A stretch of DNA of 64,000 bases. Origin: Anaerolineaceae bacterium. Its GTDB lineage: Bacteria > Chloroflexota > Anaerolineae > Promineifilales > Promineifilaceae. The notes beneath the pieces were generated by a model that was given only the letters and a program-made list of their open reading frames with translations, had not been told where the DNA came from and made no database searches. A program made the translations under genes and the position numbers. Shown here piece after piece: positions 38,319-47,037 of the stretch. The number at the start of each line of letters is the position of its first letter. The first letter of the stretch is position 1. Where the stretch lies: NCBI GenBank assembly GCA_002699125.1, contig PABI01000151.1, positions 1-64,000 of the forward strand. Reading direction: 5' to 3'.

Positions 38319-38993
38319 ATGACAACAATGAGCACAGAACAAAACGTAGCTATTGATTCCGATACGATTTATGAAGAAATTCTGGAGCGTATTTGTTTGC
38401 TTGAATATTCGCCGGGGGCCATGCTGAGTGAAAATGCCCTGGCGTCCGAATACGGCGTCAGCCGCAGCGTGATGCGGCGCGTGCTGTGGAAACTGGAGCA
38501 GGATGGCCTGATCAATATTAGTAAAGGATCAGGCGCGGTGGTGACGGCCGTTGACATCAAATCCCTCAAAGAAGTGTACGTCGTGCGTCAAAAACTAATC
38601 GAATTAGTTGGCGAACTGCGACCAGTGCGCATCACCGACGACATCATTACCAACCTGGAAACATTACAACAGCAAACCCAAGAAATTCGCGGCCAGTACG
38701 ATCCCAAAGCGCTGGGCAGACTTTACTACTCTTTTCACCTCGAAATGCTTAAGGCTATCCGCAACACCTTCCTCAGCGAAATCACCGACAAACTCTATCA
38801 CCGCACGGCTCGCGTCTGGTTGCAGCTTTTGCCAGACCTGAATTGGGAAGAAGAAGTTGACCTCATGGTTGATGAGATTCAAGGCGTATTGGAAGCTTTA
38901 CGCAACAGCGATATGCCCACTGTGGCTCAGGTGCGACGCGAGCATATGGCCATGCTTTTGCAACGAATAAACAATTACTTGGGGGATGCCTGA
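38319..38993 (+). CDS. GntR-family (FCD-type) regulator of the ectoine locus
   Basis: About 224 residues from the ATG at 38319 (ATG 38328 and an upstream TTG at 38265 are alternatives; no good ribosome site). N-terminal GntR winged helix: ILERICLLEYSPGAMLSENALA and VSRSVMRRVLWKLEQDGLI; C-terminal helical ligand domain. Known ectoine regulators include EnuR (a MocR/GntR with an aminotransferase domain); this one is of the smaller FadR/FCD type and so differs. It could respond to acetyl-diaminobutyrate or diaminobutyrate. Transcribed towards ehuB. Confidence 0.8.
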   Translation: MTTMSTEQNVAIDSDTIYEEILERICLLEYSPGAMLSENALASEYGVSRSVMRRVLWKLEQDGLINISKGSGAVVTAVDIKSLKEVYVVRQKLIELVGELRPVRITDDIITNLETLQQQTQEIRGQYDPKALGRLYYSFHLEMLKAIRNTFLSEITDKLYHRTARVWLQLLPDLNWEEEVDLMVDEIQGVLEALRNSDMPTVAQVRREHMAMLLQRINNYLGDA

Positions 38994-39088
38994 ACCACGA
39001 AAAGAATTAGAGCTTATTTGGCAAAGGAGGTGGCTATAGAGAGAACCGATCCGTTTTAAAAATCTGAAGTGATTTCGTAATGTATGCC

Positions 39089-39192
39089 AACCACAGAAAG
39101 TGTTTGAAAAACGAAACGCGATTTCTCTGTGGTTTGCTCAGTAAAAGCCAATTCTGCATCTGGTTTATTTCAGAATTCTTTTCGGCTTTTAC
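39089..39192. repeat. Two hairpins upstream of ehuB
   Basis: AACCACAGAAA (39089-39099) pairs with TTTCTCTGTGGTT (39122-39134), and GTAAAAGCCAATTCTG (39141-39156) with CAGAATTCTTTTCGGCTTTTAC (39171-39192, bulged). They fill the leader before ehuB. Could act as a terminator for gntR or as a regulatory leader. Confidence 0.6.
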
Positions 39193-39222
39193 ACATCTCT
39201 CAGAAAAGATTAGGAGGAGAAA

Positions 39223-40173
39223 ATGCATTTTCGCAAGTTTTTGACGTTAATTGGAATGTGCTTGATTTTAGTGTTGGCAATTGGTGCCTGCGGCGGTGAT
39301 GCTGCTGAGCCAGAGGCAGCCGACACAACGCAAGAGGATGGCGGCGATACGGAAGAGATGGCCGAAGAAACAACCCTGGAACGGGTCCGCCGTGAAGGTG
39401 TGATCCGGGTTGGATTTGCCAATGAGAATCCTTACGCCTTTGCTCAGCCAGACGGCACGCTTTCCGGGGAAGCTGTAGAAGTTGCCCGCGAAGTTTTTAG
39501 CCGTATGGGTATCGAAGAGATGGAAGGCGTTCTCACGGAGTTCGGCTCACTCATTCCTGGCTTACAGGCCGGTCGTTTTGACGCCATTACCGCCGGGATG
39601 TATGTCAATCCCACTCGCTGTGAGCAAGTCCTCTTTGCCGATCCGGAATACACCATTGGTGATGCCTTGATTGTCGCTGCTGGAAACCCCCTTGATCTGC
39701 ACAGCTACGAAGACATTGCTGCCAATCCTGATGTAACCGTGGGCACCGGCGCTGGCTATCTGGAAAATGATTACATGATGGCCGTTGGCGTGTCTGAAGA
39801 CCAGATTGTGAACTTCCCCGATGATCCATCCGGATTTGCCGGTTTGCAGGCGGGCCAGATTGATGCCTGGACTGGCACACGACCCACGCTGCTGCGCACG
39901 CTGGCCGACGCCGGGACAGATGAGTTCGAGCTGGCCGATCCGTTTGAGCAACCAGTCATTGATGGCGCACCCGCTGTAAATTACGGTGCGGCCGCTTTCC
40001 GCTATGAAGATGAATCGCTTCGCCAGGAATTCAATACTCACTTGGAAGCCGTTAAAGAAGAAGGCATGTTGATTGAACTCATTGGTCAGTTCGAGGGATT
40101 TGATGAAGGCGCATTGCCTGGAGATACAAAAGCTGAGGACATTTGCCCGGACGCTTACGCCGATATCGAATAA
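39223..40173 (+). CDS. ehuB: Ectoine/hydroxyectoine-binding lipoprotein EhuB
   Basis: Periplasmic-type (here lipid-anchored) solute-binding protein of 316 residues; lipobox AIGAC near residue 25, then an acidic linker. The mature part reads EGVIRVGFANENPYAFAQPDG, EFGSLIPGLQAGRFDAI and AGMYVNPTRC, which match EhuB closely. It binds ectoines and delivers them to EhuCD/EhuA. Good AGGAGGAG site. First structural gene of the uptake/catabolic run; a strong hairpin follows it, as often after binding-protein genes that need more mRNA. Confidence 0.9.
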   Translation: MHFRKFLTLIGMCLILVLAIGACGGDAAEPEAADTTQEDGGDTEEMAEETTLERVRREGVIRVGFANENPYAFAQPDGTLSGEAVEVAREVFSRMGIEEMEGVLTEFGSLIPGLQAGRFDAITAGMYVNPTRCEQVLFADPEYTIGDALIVAAGNPLDLHSYEDIAANPDVTVGTGAGYLENDYMMAVGVSEDQIVNFPDDPSGFAGLQAGQIDAWTGTRPTLLRTLADAGTDEFELADPFEQPVIDGAPAVNYGAAAFRYEDESLRQEFNTHLEAVKEEGMLIELIGQFEGFDEGALPGDTKAEDICPDAYADIE

Positions 40174-40209
40174 CTTGCCAGACTTTCAGTAAAACGAAGA
40201 TCAGGAAGA

Positions 40210-40240
40210 AGCCTGGCAGGTGATTTTTACCTGCCAGGCT
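40210..40240 (+). other. Strong hairpin between ehuB and doeD
   Basis: Perfect 12-base arms AGCCTGGCAGGT and ACCTGCCAGGCT with loop GATTTTT. Only three T's follow, so it is a better 3'-end stabiliser or partial attenuator than a full terminator. Confidence 0.65.
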
Positions 40241-40256
40241 TTCATGGAGAAACAAG

Positions 40257-41513
40257 ATGCAAATCTTTGAGCAGGTGGAATCCCAGGTTAGGAGCTACAT
40301 CAGGGCCTTTCCTACAGTTTTTGCCAAAGGCAAAGGTGCCACACTTTATGACGAACAGGGCAAGGCATATATTGATTTCTTTGCCGGTGCCGGAACGCTG
40401 AACTACGGTCACAACAACGAAGCCATTACCACGGCGATGATCGATTATTTGCAAAATGATGGTGTCGTGCATGGGCTGGACATGGGCACGTCGGCCAAGA
40501 AAAAATTTCTGCAAACCTTCAGCGAAACAATTCTGGCGCCGCGCAATCTCAATTACAAAATTCAGTTTACAGGTCCCACGGGCACCAACTGCGTGGAGAC
40601 GGCGCTCAAGCTGGCGCGGCGGGTAAAGGGTCGGTCGAATGTTGTTTCTTTCACGAATGGTTTTCATGGATTGACGATGGGGGCAACGGCCGTTACCGGC
40701 AACAAGAACTACCGCCACGAATCCTACATCAACCGCTCCAACGTCTCCTTTATGCCTTACGATGGCTACCTGGGACCAGACTTCAACACAATCAACTATT
40801 TGCGCAAGGCGCTGGAAGATAACAGCAGCGGCCTGGACATTCCGGCGGCCGTTATTGTAGAAACGGTACAGGCCGAAGGTGGCGTTAACGTCGCCAGCTT
40901 CGAGTGGCTGCGCCAGCTGGAGCAAGTGTGCCGCGATCACGATATTTTGTTGATTATTGATGATATTCAGGTGGGCAACGGCCGTTCCGGAGACTTTTTC
41001 AGCTTCGAGGCCGCCGGTATCTCGCCCGACATGGTCACTGTTTCCAAGTCCATTGGCGGCGGCCTGCCCATGGCCATCCTGCTGCTCAAGCCGGAGCTGG
41101 ACGCCTGGAAACCGGGTGAACACACCGGCACCTTCCGCGGCAACAACCTGGCTTTTGTGGCCTCAACGGCCGCCATCGCCACCTACTGGCAAAACGATGC
41201 ATTCAGCCAATCGGTGAAGCGCAAGTCAAGCATTCTCAAAGACGAGCTGGAAAAGACGGCGCAGGAGTTCCCCTCCCTGCAAGCTAACGTACGCGGCCGT
41301 GGATTACTCTATGGCCTGGAGATTCCCGCTGCCGGCTTTGCCAAAAAAGTGTCGCAGCGCGCCTTTGAAAAAGGGCTGGTCATCGAACTATCCGGCGCGC
41401 GCAGCCAGGTGGTCAAATTCCTGCCGCCCCTCATCATTGAGGAAGACGCATTGCACAAGGGCATTGAGATTGTAAACGAGGCAATTGCCGAGACGGTAAA
41501 CGGTAATCAGTAA
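40257..41513 (+). CDS. doeD: Diaminobutyrate transaminase (EctB/DoeD type)
   Basis: Class III PLP aminotransferase of 418 residues, closely EctB-like: FEQVESQVRSYIRAFPTVF, FFAGAGTLNYGHN, DGVVHGLDMGTSAKK. K264 in TVSKSIGGGLP is the PLP lysine. EctB and DoeD catalyse the same exchange between L-2,4-diaminobutyrate and aspartate semialdehyde. No ectA or ectC is in the window and the neighbours are catabolic, so I assign the breakdown direction. The usual GCGRTG near residues 240-244 reads GNGRSG, encoded by ACGGCCGT. Confidence 0.85.
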   Translation: MQIFEQVESQVRSYIRAFPTVFAKGKGATLYDEQGKAYIDFFAGAGTLNYGHNNEAITTAMIDYLQNDGVVHGLDMGTSAKKKFLQTFSETILAPRNLNYKIQFTGPTGTNCVETALKLARRVKGRSNVVSFTNGFHGLTMGATAVTGNKNYRHESYINRSNVSFMPYDGYLGPDFNTINYLRKALEDNSSGLDIPAAVIVETVQAEGGVNVASFEWLRQLEQVCRDHDILLIIDDIQVGNGRSGDFFSFEAAGISPDMVTVSKSIGGGLPMAILLLKPELDAWKPGEHTGTFRGNNLAFVASTAAIATYWQNDAFSQSVKRKSSILKDELEKTAQEFPSLQANVRGRGLLYGLEIPAAGFAKKVSQRAFEKGLVIELSGARSQVVKFLPPLIIEEDALHKGIEIVNEAIAETVNGNQ

Positions 41514-41582
41514 TCGGTATTCCGTAATCGGTAATCGGTTTTGACGACTCACTGTTTACCGATCACCGTTCACCGATAACCG
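41514..41582. repeat. GTAATCGGT repeats
   Basis: Direct repeats of GTAATCGGT and inverted copies (ACCGATCACC, ACCGATAACC) fill the gap between doeD and doeC. Non-coding short tandem/inverted repeats. Confidence 0.6.
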
Positions 41583-41608
41583 AAAATCCCACTAGAGAAA
41601 ACTGAGCC

Positions 41609-43021
41609 ATGAAAATGTTACTGAATGGGGAATGGGTGGACCGTTCCCAAAAGATTGAGGTACGGAATCCACAGGACAACAGCCTGGTGGATACGGTGCC
41701 GCGGGCAACGGCCGTCGACATGGAAGCCGCGATTGAAGCGGCCGTTGCCGGATTTGAGCGTGCGCGGGCGATGCCAGTACACAAACGGATGGCGATTTTG
41801 CAAAAAACGGCCGATATCCTGGCCGAAAAGCACGAAGAATACGCTCGTGTGATTGCTCAAGAAGGCATCAAAACGATTCGCGAAGCGCGCAAGGAAGTGA
41901 CCCGCTGCATCCAGACCATCCGCATTAGCGCCGAGGAAGCGCGCCGCCTCAATGGCGAGACGATTCCGTTTGACCAGATGCCTGGCAGCGAAAACCGGAT
42001 GGGCTATTACAGCCGCGAACCGATTGGCGTCATCGGGGCGATTACGCCCTTTAACGACCCGTTGAATTTGGTGGCGCATAAGGTGGGGCCGGGGTTGGCC
42101 GGCGGTAACGCCGTCATTGTCAAGCCGGACACGAAAACGCCGCTGAGCGCCCTTTGGCTGGCCCGCGCCATCCATGACGCCGGCATTCCGCCCGGCGTGT
42201 TGCAAGTGATCACCGGGCCGGGCCGCGAAATTGGCGACCTGCTGGTGACCGATCCACGCGTGCGCATGATCTCGTTTACCGGCGGGCTGAGCACCGGGGA
42301 GGCCCTCATGCGCAAGATGGGCCTGAAAAAGGTAGGCATGGAACTGGGCAGCAACTGCCCGGTCATTGTCATGGACGATGCCGAACTGGAACAGGCGGTG
42401 GCAGCCAACGTCAGCGGCGCATTTTGGGCCGCCGGGCAAAACTGCCTGCACGTGCAGCGCCTCATTGTGCAGGATGGCATTTACAATGAGTTTAAGCAGC
42501 GCTTTGTGACCAAAGCCGAAGCATACCGGGTGGGCGATAAGCTGGACGAGGCTACCGACATGGGACCGTTGATAAATGAAACGGCCGCAAAAAACGTCGA
42601 AAACATGGTGAACGAAGCGGTCGCTGCCGGGGCAACTGTGCTTACCGGCGGCACGCGCGAGGGCACCTTCTACGATCCCACCGTGCTGGAAAACGTGCCC
42701 GATTCCGTGCCGCTGGCCTGCGAAGAGATTTACGGCCCGGTGACGGTACTTTATCGCTTCAGCGAGCTGGAAGAAGCGATTGAGCGGGCCAATGAAGTGA
42801 ACTATGGCCTCCAGGCAGGCATCTTCACCCGCGACGTGCAAACCGCTTTTCGTGCTGCTGCCCGGCTGGAGTGCGGTGGCGTGATGATCAATGACAGCAC
42901 CGATTACCGCATCGACGCCATGCCCTTTGGCGGCGTCAAAGGCTCAGGCCTGGGGCGCGAAGGCATCAAGTTTGCCTTGCAAGAAATGACCGAACCGAAG
43001 TTGGTTTGTTTCAATTTGTAG
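41609..43021 (+). CDS. doeC: Aldehyde dehydrogenase, probable aspartate-semialdehyde dehydrogenase DoeC
   Basis: NAD(P)-dependent aldehyde dehydrogenase of 470 residues. Catalytic cysteine is in AGQNCLHVQR, general base glutamate in MELGSNCP, and substrate loop GAITPFNDPLN. In the ectoine route DoeC oxidises L-aspartate 4-semialdehyde to aspartate. The placement directly behind doeD supports this. By sequence alone it is also close to lactaldehyde and non-phosphorylating glyceraldehyde-phosphate dehydrogenases, so substrate rests on context. Confidence 0.8.
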   Translation: MKMLLNGEWVDRSQKIEVRNPQDNSLVDTVPRATAVDMEAAIEAAVAGFERARAMPVHKRMAILQKTADILAEKHEEYARVIAQEGIKTIREARKEVTRCIQTIRISAEEARRLNGETIPFDQMPGSENRMGYYSREPIGVIGAITPFNDPLNLVAHKVGPGLAGGNAVIVKPDTKTPLSALWLARAIHDAGIPPGVLQVITGPGREIGDLLVTDPRVRMISFTGGLSTGEALMRKMGLKKVGMELGSNCPVIVMDDAELEQAVAANVSGAFWAAGQNCLHVQRLIVQDGIYNEFKQRFVTKAEAYRVGDKLDEATDMGPLINETAAKNVENMVNEAVAAGATVLTGGTREGTFYDPTVLENVPDSVPLACEEIYGPVTVLYRFSELEEAIERANEVNYGLQAGIFTRDVQTAFRAAARLECGGVMINDSTDYRIDAMPFGGVKGSGLGREGIKFALQEMTEPKLVCFNL

Positions 43022-43063
43022 ATGGGCAAACGGTAATTCGTGTACTTATCCGGAGGTGCTGAC

Positions 43064-43282
43064 ATGGTTAAAAATTTGCTGGCACTGGTTGGTGTGCTGT
43101 TGATTCTGGTAGGTGCTTGTTTAGGCACAACCGTGCCCGGCGCAATAATTTGGTCGCTGATAGGTCTTCTGCTAGGCATTGTTCTAACGATTCCCTGGTG
43201 GCGCGACCGGCTGCGCCAAGAGAACAGGTGGTGGGAAAAGCGAGATGAACCGCTGGACACACCGCCTCGGATTCCCAGTTAA
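43064..43282 (+). CDS. Small two-helix membrane protein
   Basis: A 72-residue protein: two hydrophobic helices (about residues 3-22 and 28-46; LVGVLLILVGACLG and AIIWSLIGLLLGIVLTI), then a charged tail RDRLRQENRWWEKRDEPLD. The ATG at 43064 has a GGAGG site at good spacing. No family recognised. It sits within the ectoine run between doeC and a doeA-like gene, so it may be expressed with them. Confidence 0.65.
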   Translation: MVKNLLALVGVLLILVGACLGTTVPGAIIWSLIGLLLGIVLTIPWWRDRLRQENRWWEKRDEPLDTPPRIPS

Positions 43283-43419
43283 TTAACCAACAAGGGGTAC
43301 AGAATAGGGCGCTTTATCTAGCGGATCGTTCGGATTCAAATCAGAGAAACATACGTCGTTTGTGTTCTATTCTCAGGAGTTGTCCATGAGCAGGGCACAC
43401 CACGCTGAATGAAAATATA

Positions 43420-43489
43420 TTATCCGCAGATTTCGCAGATTAACACAGATTTTTCTCTGCGTTCTCCGCGCCTCTGCGATTTATTTACG
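43420..43489. repeat. CGCAGA-type inverted repeat
   Basis: ATCCGCAGATTTCGCAGATT and the later CTCTGCGTTCTCCGCGCCTC form an imperfect dyad, of the same broad family as the CGCAAAG hairpins. A half copy (TCTGCGCCTCCGCGACTCTG) is at about 18316. Non-coding. Confidence 0.5.
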
Positions 43490-43500
43490 TAGGAGAAGAG

Positions 43501-44664
43501 GTGGAAGAACGGCCGTATTTCCCCCCAGAAGAATACGATCAGCGTTTGCAAAATTTGCGCCGGCTCATGGCCGCACAAGATTTGGACGCCTGCCTTATCT
43601 CCAGCCCAGAAAACATTTTCTATTTGTGTGGCCTTAGCCATCAAGGTTTCTTTGCCTACCACCTGCTAATCGTTCCCCGCGACGGCAAGATGGCCCTCAT
43701 CTGCCGCGCTATGGAGCGGGTGACGGTGGAGAAGTGGGTGGTCCTGCCTGAACGGGCCAACTTTTTTGGCTTTGAGGATGGGGATGATTTGGTGCACTTC
43801 ACCTGTGATCGCCTGCATCAACTGGGCCTGGGTTCGGCCCGACTGGCGGCGGAAAAGAGCAGCCTCTTCCTGCCATCACGTGTCACGGAAGGCATTAGCG
43901 CCAATCTGCCCCAGGCAACGGTTGGCGACTGTTCTGGTCTGGTAGACAGTCTACGCCAAATTAAGTCGGCGCGGGAACTAGATTACACGCGGCAGGCGGC
44001 CGAGGTGACCAATGCCATGATGAATGCTGCGCGAGAAACGGCCGCTCCCGGTGTCAGCGAGCAAGAAGTGGCCGCTGAAGTCCATCGGGCCATGCTGCTG
44101 GCCGGTGGCACCTATCCCGGTTTTGGCCCCTTCATTCGCGCCACGCCCACGCTGGGTGAAGAGCACCGCACCTGGAGTGACCACCGGCTGCAAACCGGCG
44201 AAGCGCTGTTTGTCGAGCTGGCCGGCTGTGTCAACCATTACCACGCGCCGCTGGGGCGACTGCTCTACATCGGCGAAGCGCCACCCGGCACCGAAACAAT
44301 GGCCCAACTTTGCCTGGAAGCGTTCAACGCCGTGGTGAGCACGATTCGGCCAGGCATAGAAGCCGGGCAGGTGTACCAGGCGTGGCAAGATGTGGTGGAC
44401 GCGGCCGGATTGAGCCATTATCGGCGGCACCATTGCGGTTACATGGTGGGCATTGGCTTCCCGCCAAGCTGGGTTGGCGGCTCGATGGTGGTGGGTTTGC
44501 GCCACGGCAGCGACCTGGAACTCCAGGCGGGGATGGTTTTTCACGTGATGTCCTGGCTGATGGGTGCGGGGGAGGGCGATTATTTTGTGTCGGATACGGC
44601 CGTTGTTACAGAAAATGGCTGCGAGGTGATTACGGCCGTTTCACAACGGCTGCATATTGTGTAA
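43501..44664 (+). CDS. Second DoeA-like M24-fold hydrolase
   Basis: A 387-residue protein from a GTG start with GAAGAGG upstream. It shares the DoeA pattern: FVELAGCVNHYHAPLGR with Glu239 replacing the metal Asp and YHAP in place of the second Asp. So it is probably a metal-free hydrolase too. It might act on hydroxyectoine, on the gamma-acetyl isomer, or be a redundant ectoine hydrolase. It lies between doeC and ehuC, ten bases from the latter. Not a tandem copy of doeA; the sequences differ widely. Confidence 0.8.
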   Translation: MEERPYFPPEEYDQRLQNLRRLMAAQDLDACLISSPENIFYLCGLSHQGFFAYHLLIVPRDGKMALICRAMERVTVEKWVVLPERANFFGFEDGDDLVHFTCDRLHQLGLGSARLAAEKSSLFLPSRVTEGISANLPQATVGDCSGLVDSLRQIKSARELDYTRQAAEVTNAMMNAARETAAPGVSEQEVAAEVHRAMLLAGGTYPGFGPFIRATPTLGEEHRTWSDHRLQTGEALFVELAGCVNHYHAPLGRLLYIGEAPPGTETMAQLCLEAFNAVVSTIRPGIEAGQVYQAWQDVVDAAGLSHYRRHHCGYMVGIGFPPSWVGGSMVVGLRHGSDLELQAGMVFHVMSWLMGAGEGDYFVSDTAVVTENGCEVITAVSQRLHIV

Positions 44665-44673
44665 GGAGGAAAC

Positions 44674-45438
44674 ATGAACGACGACATCGACGTAGCTGCC
44701 AGGGTGAGAAACTACCTGGCTGTAGCGATTGCGCTGCTTCTGGTGGGTACCGCCTTCGGTGTGCAGATGATAACAAACACGCCAGAGACACCCCCTTTTG
44801 ACCTGCTGCCCACTATGCTACGTGGGCTGAGCACCACGATTTCCCTGACCGTTTTCGGCGCGCTGCTGGCGTTGGTAATGGCTATCTTTGTCGGCGTTCT
44901 GCGTGCCTCGCCCAGCCGGCTGGTACGCGGCATCAGCAGCATTTACGTGGAGGTGTTTCGCGGCACCTCAATCTTGGTGCAGCTTTTCTGGATATTTTTT
45001 GTGCTTCCCAGACCTCCATTTAACGTCGATATTACGGCTTTCCAGGCGGGTGTGCTGGCGCTGGGGCTTAACGTAGGCGCTTACGGTGCCGAAGTCGTTC
45101 GAGGCGCTATTCAATCCATTCCCCGGGGGCAGATTGAAGCTTCTATTGCCTTGAACATGCCGCCAACGCTGATGATGCGGCGTATTATATTGCCGCAGGC
45201 GCTCGTACGCATTATCCCCCCATTTGGCAACTTGCTGATTGAGTTGCTTAAAGCCACGTCGCTGGTGGCGCTAGTTACGCTGGCGGATGTCACTTTCCAG
45301 GCCAATACCCTGCGCCAGTCGGTGGGCGTCCGAAGAGTCACAGAAATATACGTACTGCTGTTGGTTATCTATTTCTTACTGGCTTACCCGCTCACGCTGG
45401 GCGTTCGCTGGATTGAGAAACGGCGTCAATGGGCATAG
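44674..45438 (+). CDS. ehuC: Ectoine/hydroxyectoine ABC permease EhuC
   Basis: A 254-residue polar-amino-acid-type permease (HisM/GlnP family) with five helices and the EAA loop GAIQSIPRGQIEASIALNMPP, then ILPQALVRIIPPFGNL. It pairs with EhuD and the EhuA ATPase and takes its substrate from EhuB. Strong AGGAGGAA site nine bases after the doeA-like stop; likely one transcript. Confidence 0.85.
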   Translation: MNDDIDVAARVRNYLAVAIALLLVGTAFGVQMITNTPETPPFDLLPTMLRGLSTTISLTVFGALLALVMAIFVGVLRASPSRLVRGISSIYVEVFRGTSILVQLFWIFFVLPRPPFNVDITAFQAGVLALGLNVGAYGAEVVRGAIQSIPRGQIEASIALNMPPTLMMRRIILPQALVRIIPPFGNLLIELLKATSLVALVTLADVTFQANTLRQSVGVRRVTEIYVLLLVIYFLLAYPLTLGVRWIEKRRQWA

Positions 45439-45453
45439 GAGGAGGTAAGAAAC

Positions 45454-46152
45454 ATGCAAGCTAATGCTTGGGATTGGGAATTTGTCATAGAAATACTCCC
45501 GCGAATGTTAGAAGGATTGCAGACCACAATTTCGGCGACGCTGACCGCTTTTGCCCTGTCGGCCGTTGTTGGCCTATTAATGGCCCTGGGTCGGCGTAGT
45601 GAAAACAAACTCATATCGTGGCCGACGACCGGGCTGGTGGAGTTCATTCGCATGACGCCATTGCTGGTGCAGTTGTTCTTCTTTTTCTACGTGCTGCCGC
45701 AGTATGGCATTCGCATTCCGACGATTGAATTAGGTCCTATATCCGTGGGCTCGGCATTTATCATTGGCAGCATTGTGCTCGGACTGCATTATGCTACTTA
45801 TAACTCTGAAGTCTATCGGGCCGGTATTGACGCCATCGAAAAGGGGCAATGGGAGGCAGCCACAGCCTTAAACTTTACACCGCGCCATACCTGGACGCGC
45901 ATCATCCTGCCGCAGGCCATACCGCCAATGTTTCCGGCTCTGGGTAACTATCTGGTGGCTATGTTCAAAGAATCGGCGCAGTTGTTGGCCATTACCGTCA
46001 TGGAACTGACCCTGACGGCCAGAATCATCGGCACAGAAACATTTCGTTTTGTGGAGCCGATCACAATGGCCGGCGCGCTTTATTTTCTAATTAGTTATCC
46101 CTCATCTCTACTAGTACAACGATTGGAGGCACGCTATGCCAGACGAGGCTAA
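45454..46152 (+). CDS. ehuD: Ectoine/hydroxyectoine ABC permease EhuD
   Basis: A 232-residue permease of the same family with [22 protein letters not shown] and the EAA loop [20 protein letters not shown] followed by [17 protein letters not shown]. It forms the membrane channel with EhuC. GGAGGT site. The end overlaps ehuA by 17 bases, so the two are translated together. Confidence 0.85.
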   Translation: MQANAWDWEFVIEILPRMLEGLQTTISATLTAFALSAVVGLLMALGRRSENKLISWPTTGLVEFIRMTPLLVQLFFFFYVLPQYGIRIPTIELGPISVGSAFIIGSIVLGLHYATYNSEVYRAGIDAIEKGQWEAATALNFTPRHTWTRIILPQAIPPMFPALGNYLVAMFKESAQLLAITVMELTLTARIIGTETFRFVEPITMAGALYFLISYPSSLLVQRLEARYARRG

Positions 46153-46918
46153 TAATATTATTCGTTTTGAAAAAGTAACCAAAGCATTTGGCGATTTGGT
46201 CGTGCTGAATGAGCTTGACCTGGAGGTGGCCCCGGCCGAGAAGGTGACCATTATTGGTCCCAGCGGCTCGGGTAAAACCACCATTTTGCGTGTGCTAATG
46301 ACGCTGGAAAAGCCGAATGGCGGGGTCATCTACGTTGATGGGGAACCGCTGTGGCACATGGAGAAAAATGGTCAGCTTGTGGAAGCCGGCCAGAAACATT
46401 TGCGTCGCGTACGCGGCAACATCGGTATGGTGTTCCAGCATTTTAATCTATTTCCACACATGACGGCGATGCGTAACGTGACCGAAGCGCCCATTAACGT
46501 GCTGGGCATGCCGAAAGAAGAAGCAATGGCCCGCGCCGCCGCGTTGCTGGATAAGGTCGGGCTAGGCGATAAGCATGACCATTATCCAGCCCAACTATCC
46601 GGCGGGCAAAAGCAGCGGGTGGCCATTGCCCGGGCACTGGCCATGCGCCCCAAAGTGATGCTGTTTGACGAGGTGACCTCGGCGCTGGACCCCGAACTGG
46701 TAGGCGAAGTGTTGGGCGTGATCCGCGAGCTGGCCGAAGAAGGCGAGATGGCGATGCTATTGGTCACGCACGAGATGGGTTTTGCCAAAGAGGTGTCGGA
46801 CCGCGTCATTTTCTTTGACAAGGGCAAGATTGTTGAGCAGGGTCCGCCGCTGCAAATTTTTGAAAGTCCCCAGAACGAACGGACGAAATCATTCCTGGGC
46901 GCTACGTTGAGACACTGA
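46136..46918 (+). CDS. ehuA: Ectoine/hydroxyectoine ABC ATPase EhuA
   Basis: A 260-residue ABC ATPase: Walker [11 protein letters not shown]-loop [11 protein letters not shown], signature [15 protein letters not shown], Walker [15 protein letters not shown], switch histidine in [10 protein letters not shown]. Typical polar-amino-acid uptake ATPase. It energises EhuCD. It lies downstream of both permeases. Confidence 0.9.
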   Translation: MPDEANNIIRFEKVTKAFGDLVVLNELDLEVAPAEKVTIIGPSGSGKTTILRVLMTLEKPNGGVIYVDGEPLWHMEKNGQLVEAGQKHLRRVRGNIGMVFQHFNLFPHMTAMRNVTEAPINVLGMPKEEAMARAAALLDKVGLGDKHDHYPAQLSGGQKQRVAIARALAMRPKVMLFDEVTSALDPELVGEVLGVIRELAEEGEMAMLLVTHEMGFAKEVSDRVIFFDKGKIVEQGPPLQIFESPQNERTKSFLGATLRH

Positions 46919-46947
46919 GCGGCACACGGTTGATGTGAAACAGATTG

Positions 46948-47020
46948 AACCGCAAAGGGCGCAAAGCACGCAAAGAAAAAAAGAAAAACTTTGCGCTCTT
47001 CGCGTCCTTTGCGGTGAATA
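46948..47020. repeat. CGCAAAG-type inverted repeat
   Basis: AACCGCAAAGGGCGCAAAGC pairs with CTTTGCGCTC...CCTTTGCGGT. It matches the copy at 26168-26240 in design and in the trailing GTGAATATTT. It lies between ehuA and eutC and happens to be open in the eutC frame. Confidence 0.7.
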
Positions 47021-47037
47021 TTTTTAGCGGTGAGTTT

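Noticed and set aside
40242-41123. 293-residue frame antisense to doeD
   Set aside because: Shadow of a conserved transaminase; no recognisable motif or ribosome site.
40257-41513. Ectoine biosynthesis gene ectB
   Set aside because: No ectA or ectC is nearby and all neighbours are uptake or breakdown genes, so the catabolic role is more likely.
41514-41582. CRISPR-like repeat array
   Set aside because: Repeats are very short, unevenly spaced and partly inverted; there are no spacers of regular length and no cas genes.
41618-42841. 407-residue frame antisense to doeC
   Set aside because: It lies wholly inside a conserved aldehyde dehydrogenase gene; the His- and Arg-rich content is typical of reverse-strand shadows.
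46945-47037. N-terminal extension of EutC
   Set aside because: Encoded by a dispersed hairpin repeat and of lysine-rich low complexity; the family start is at 47038.
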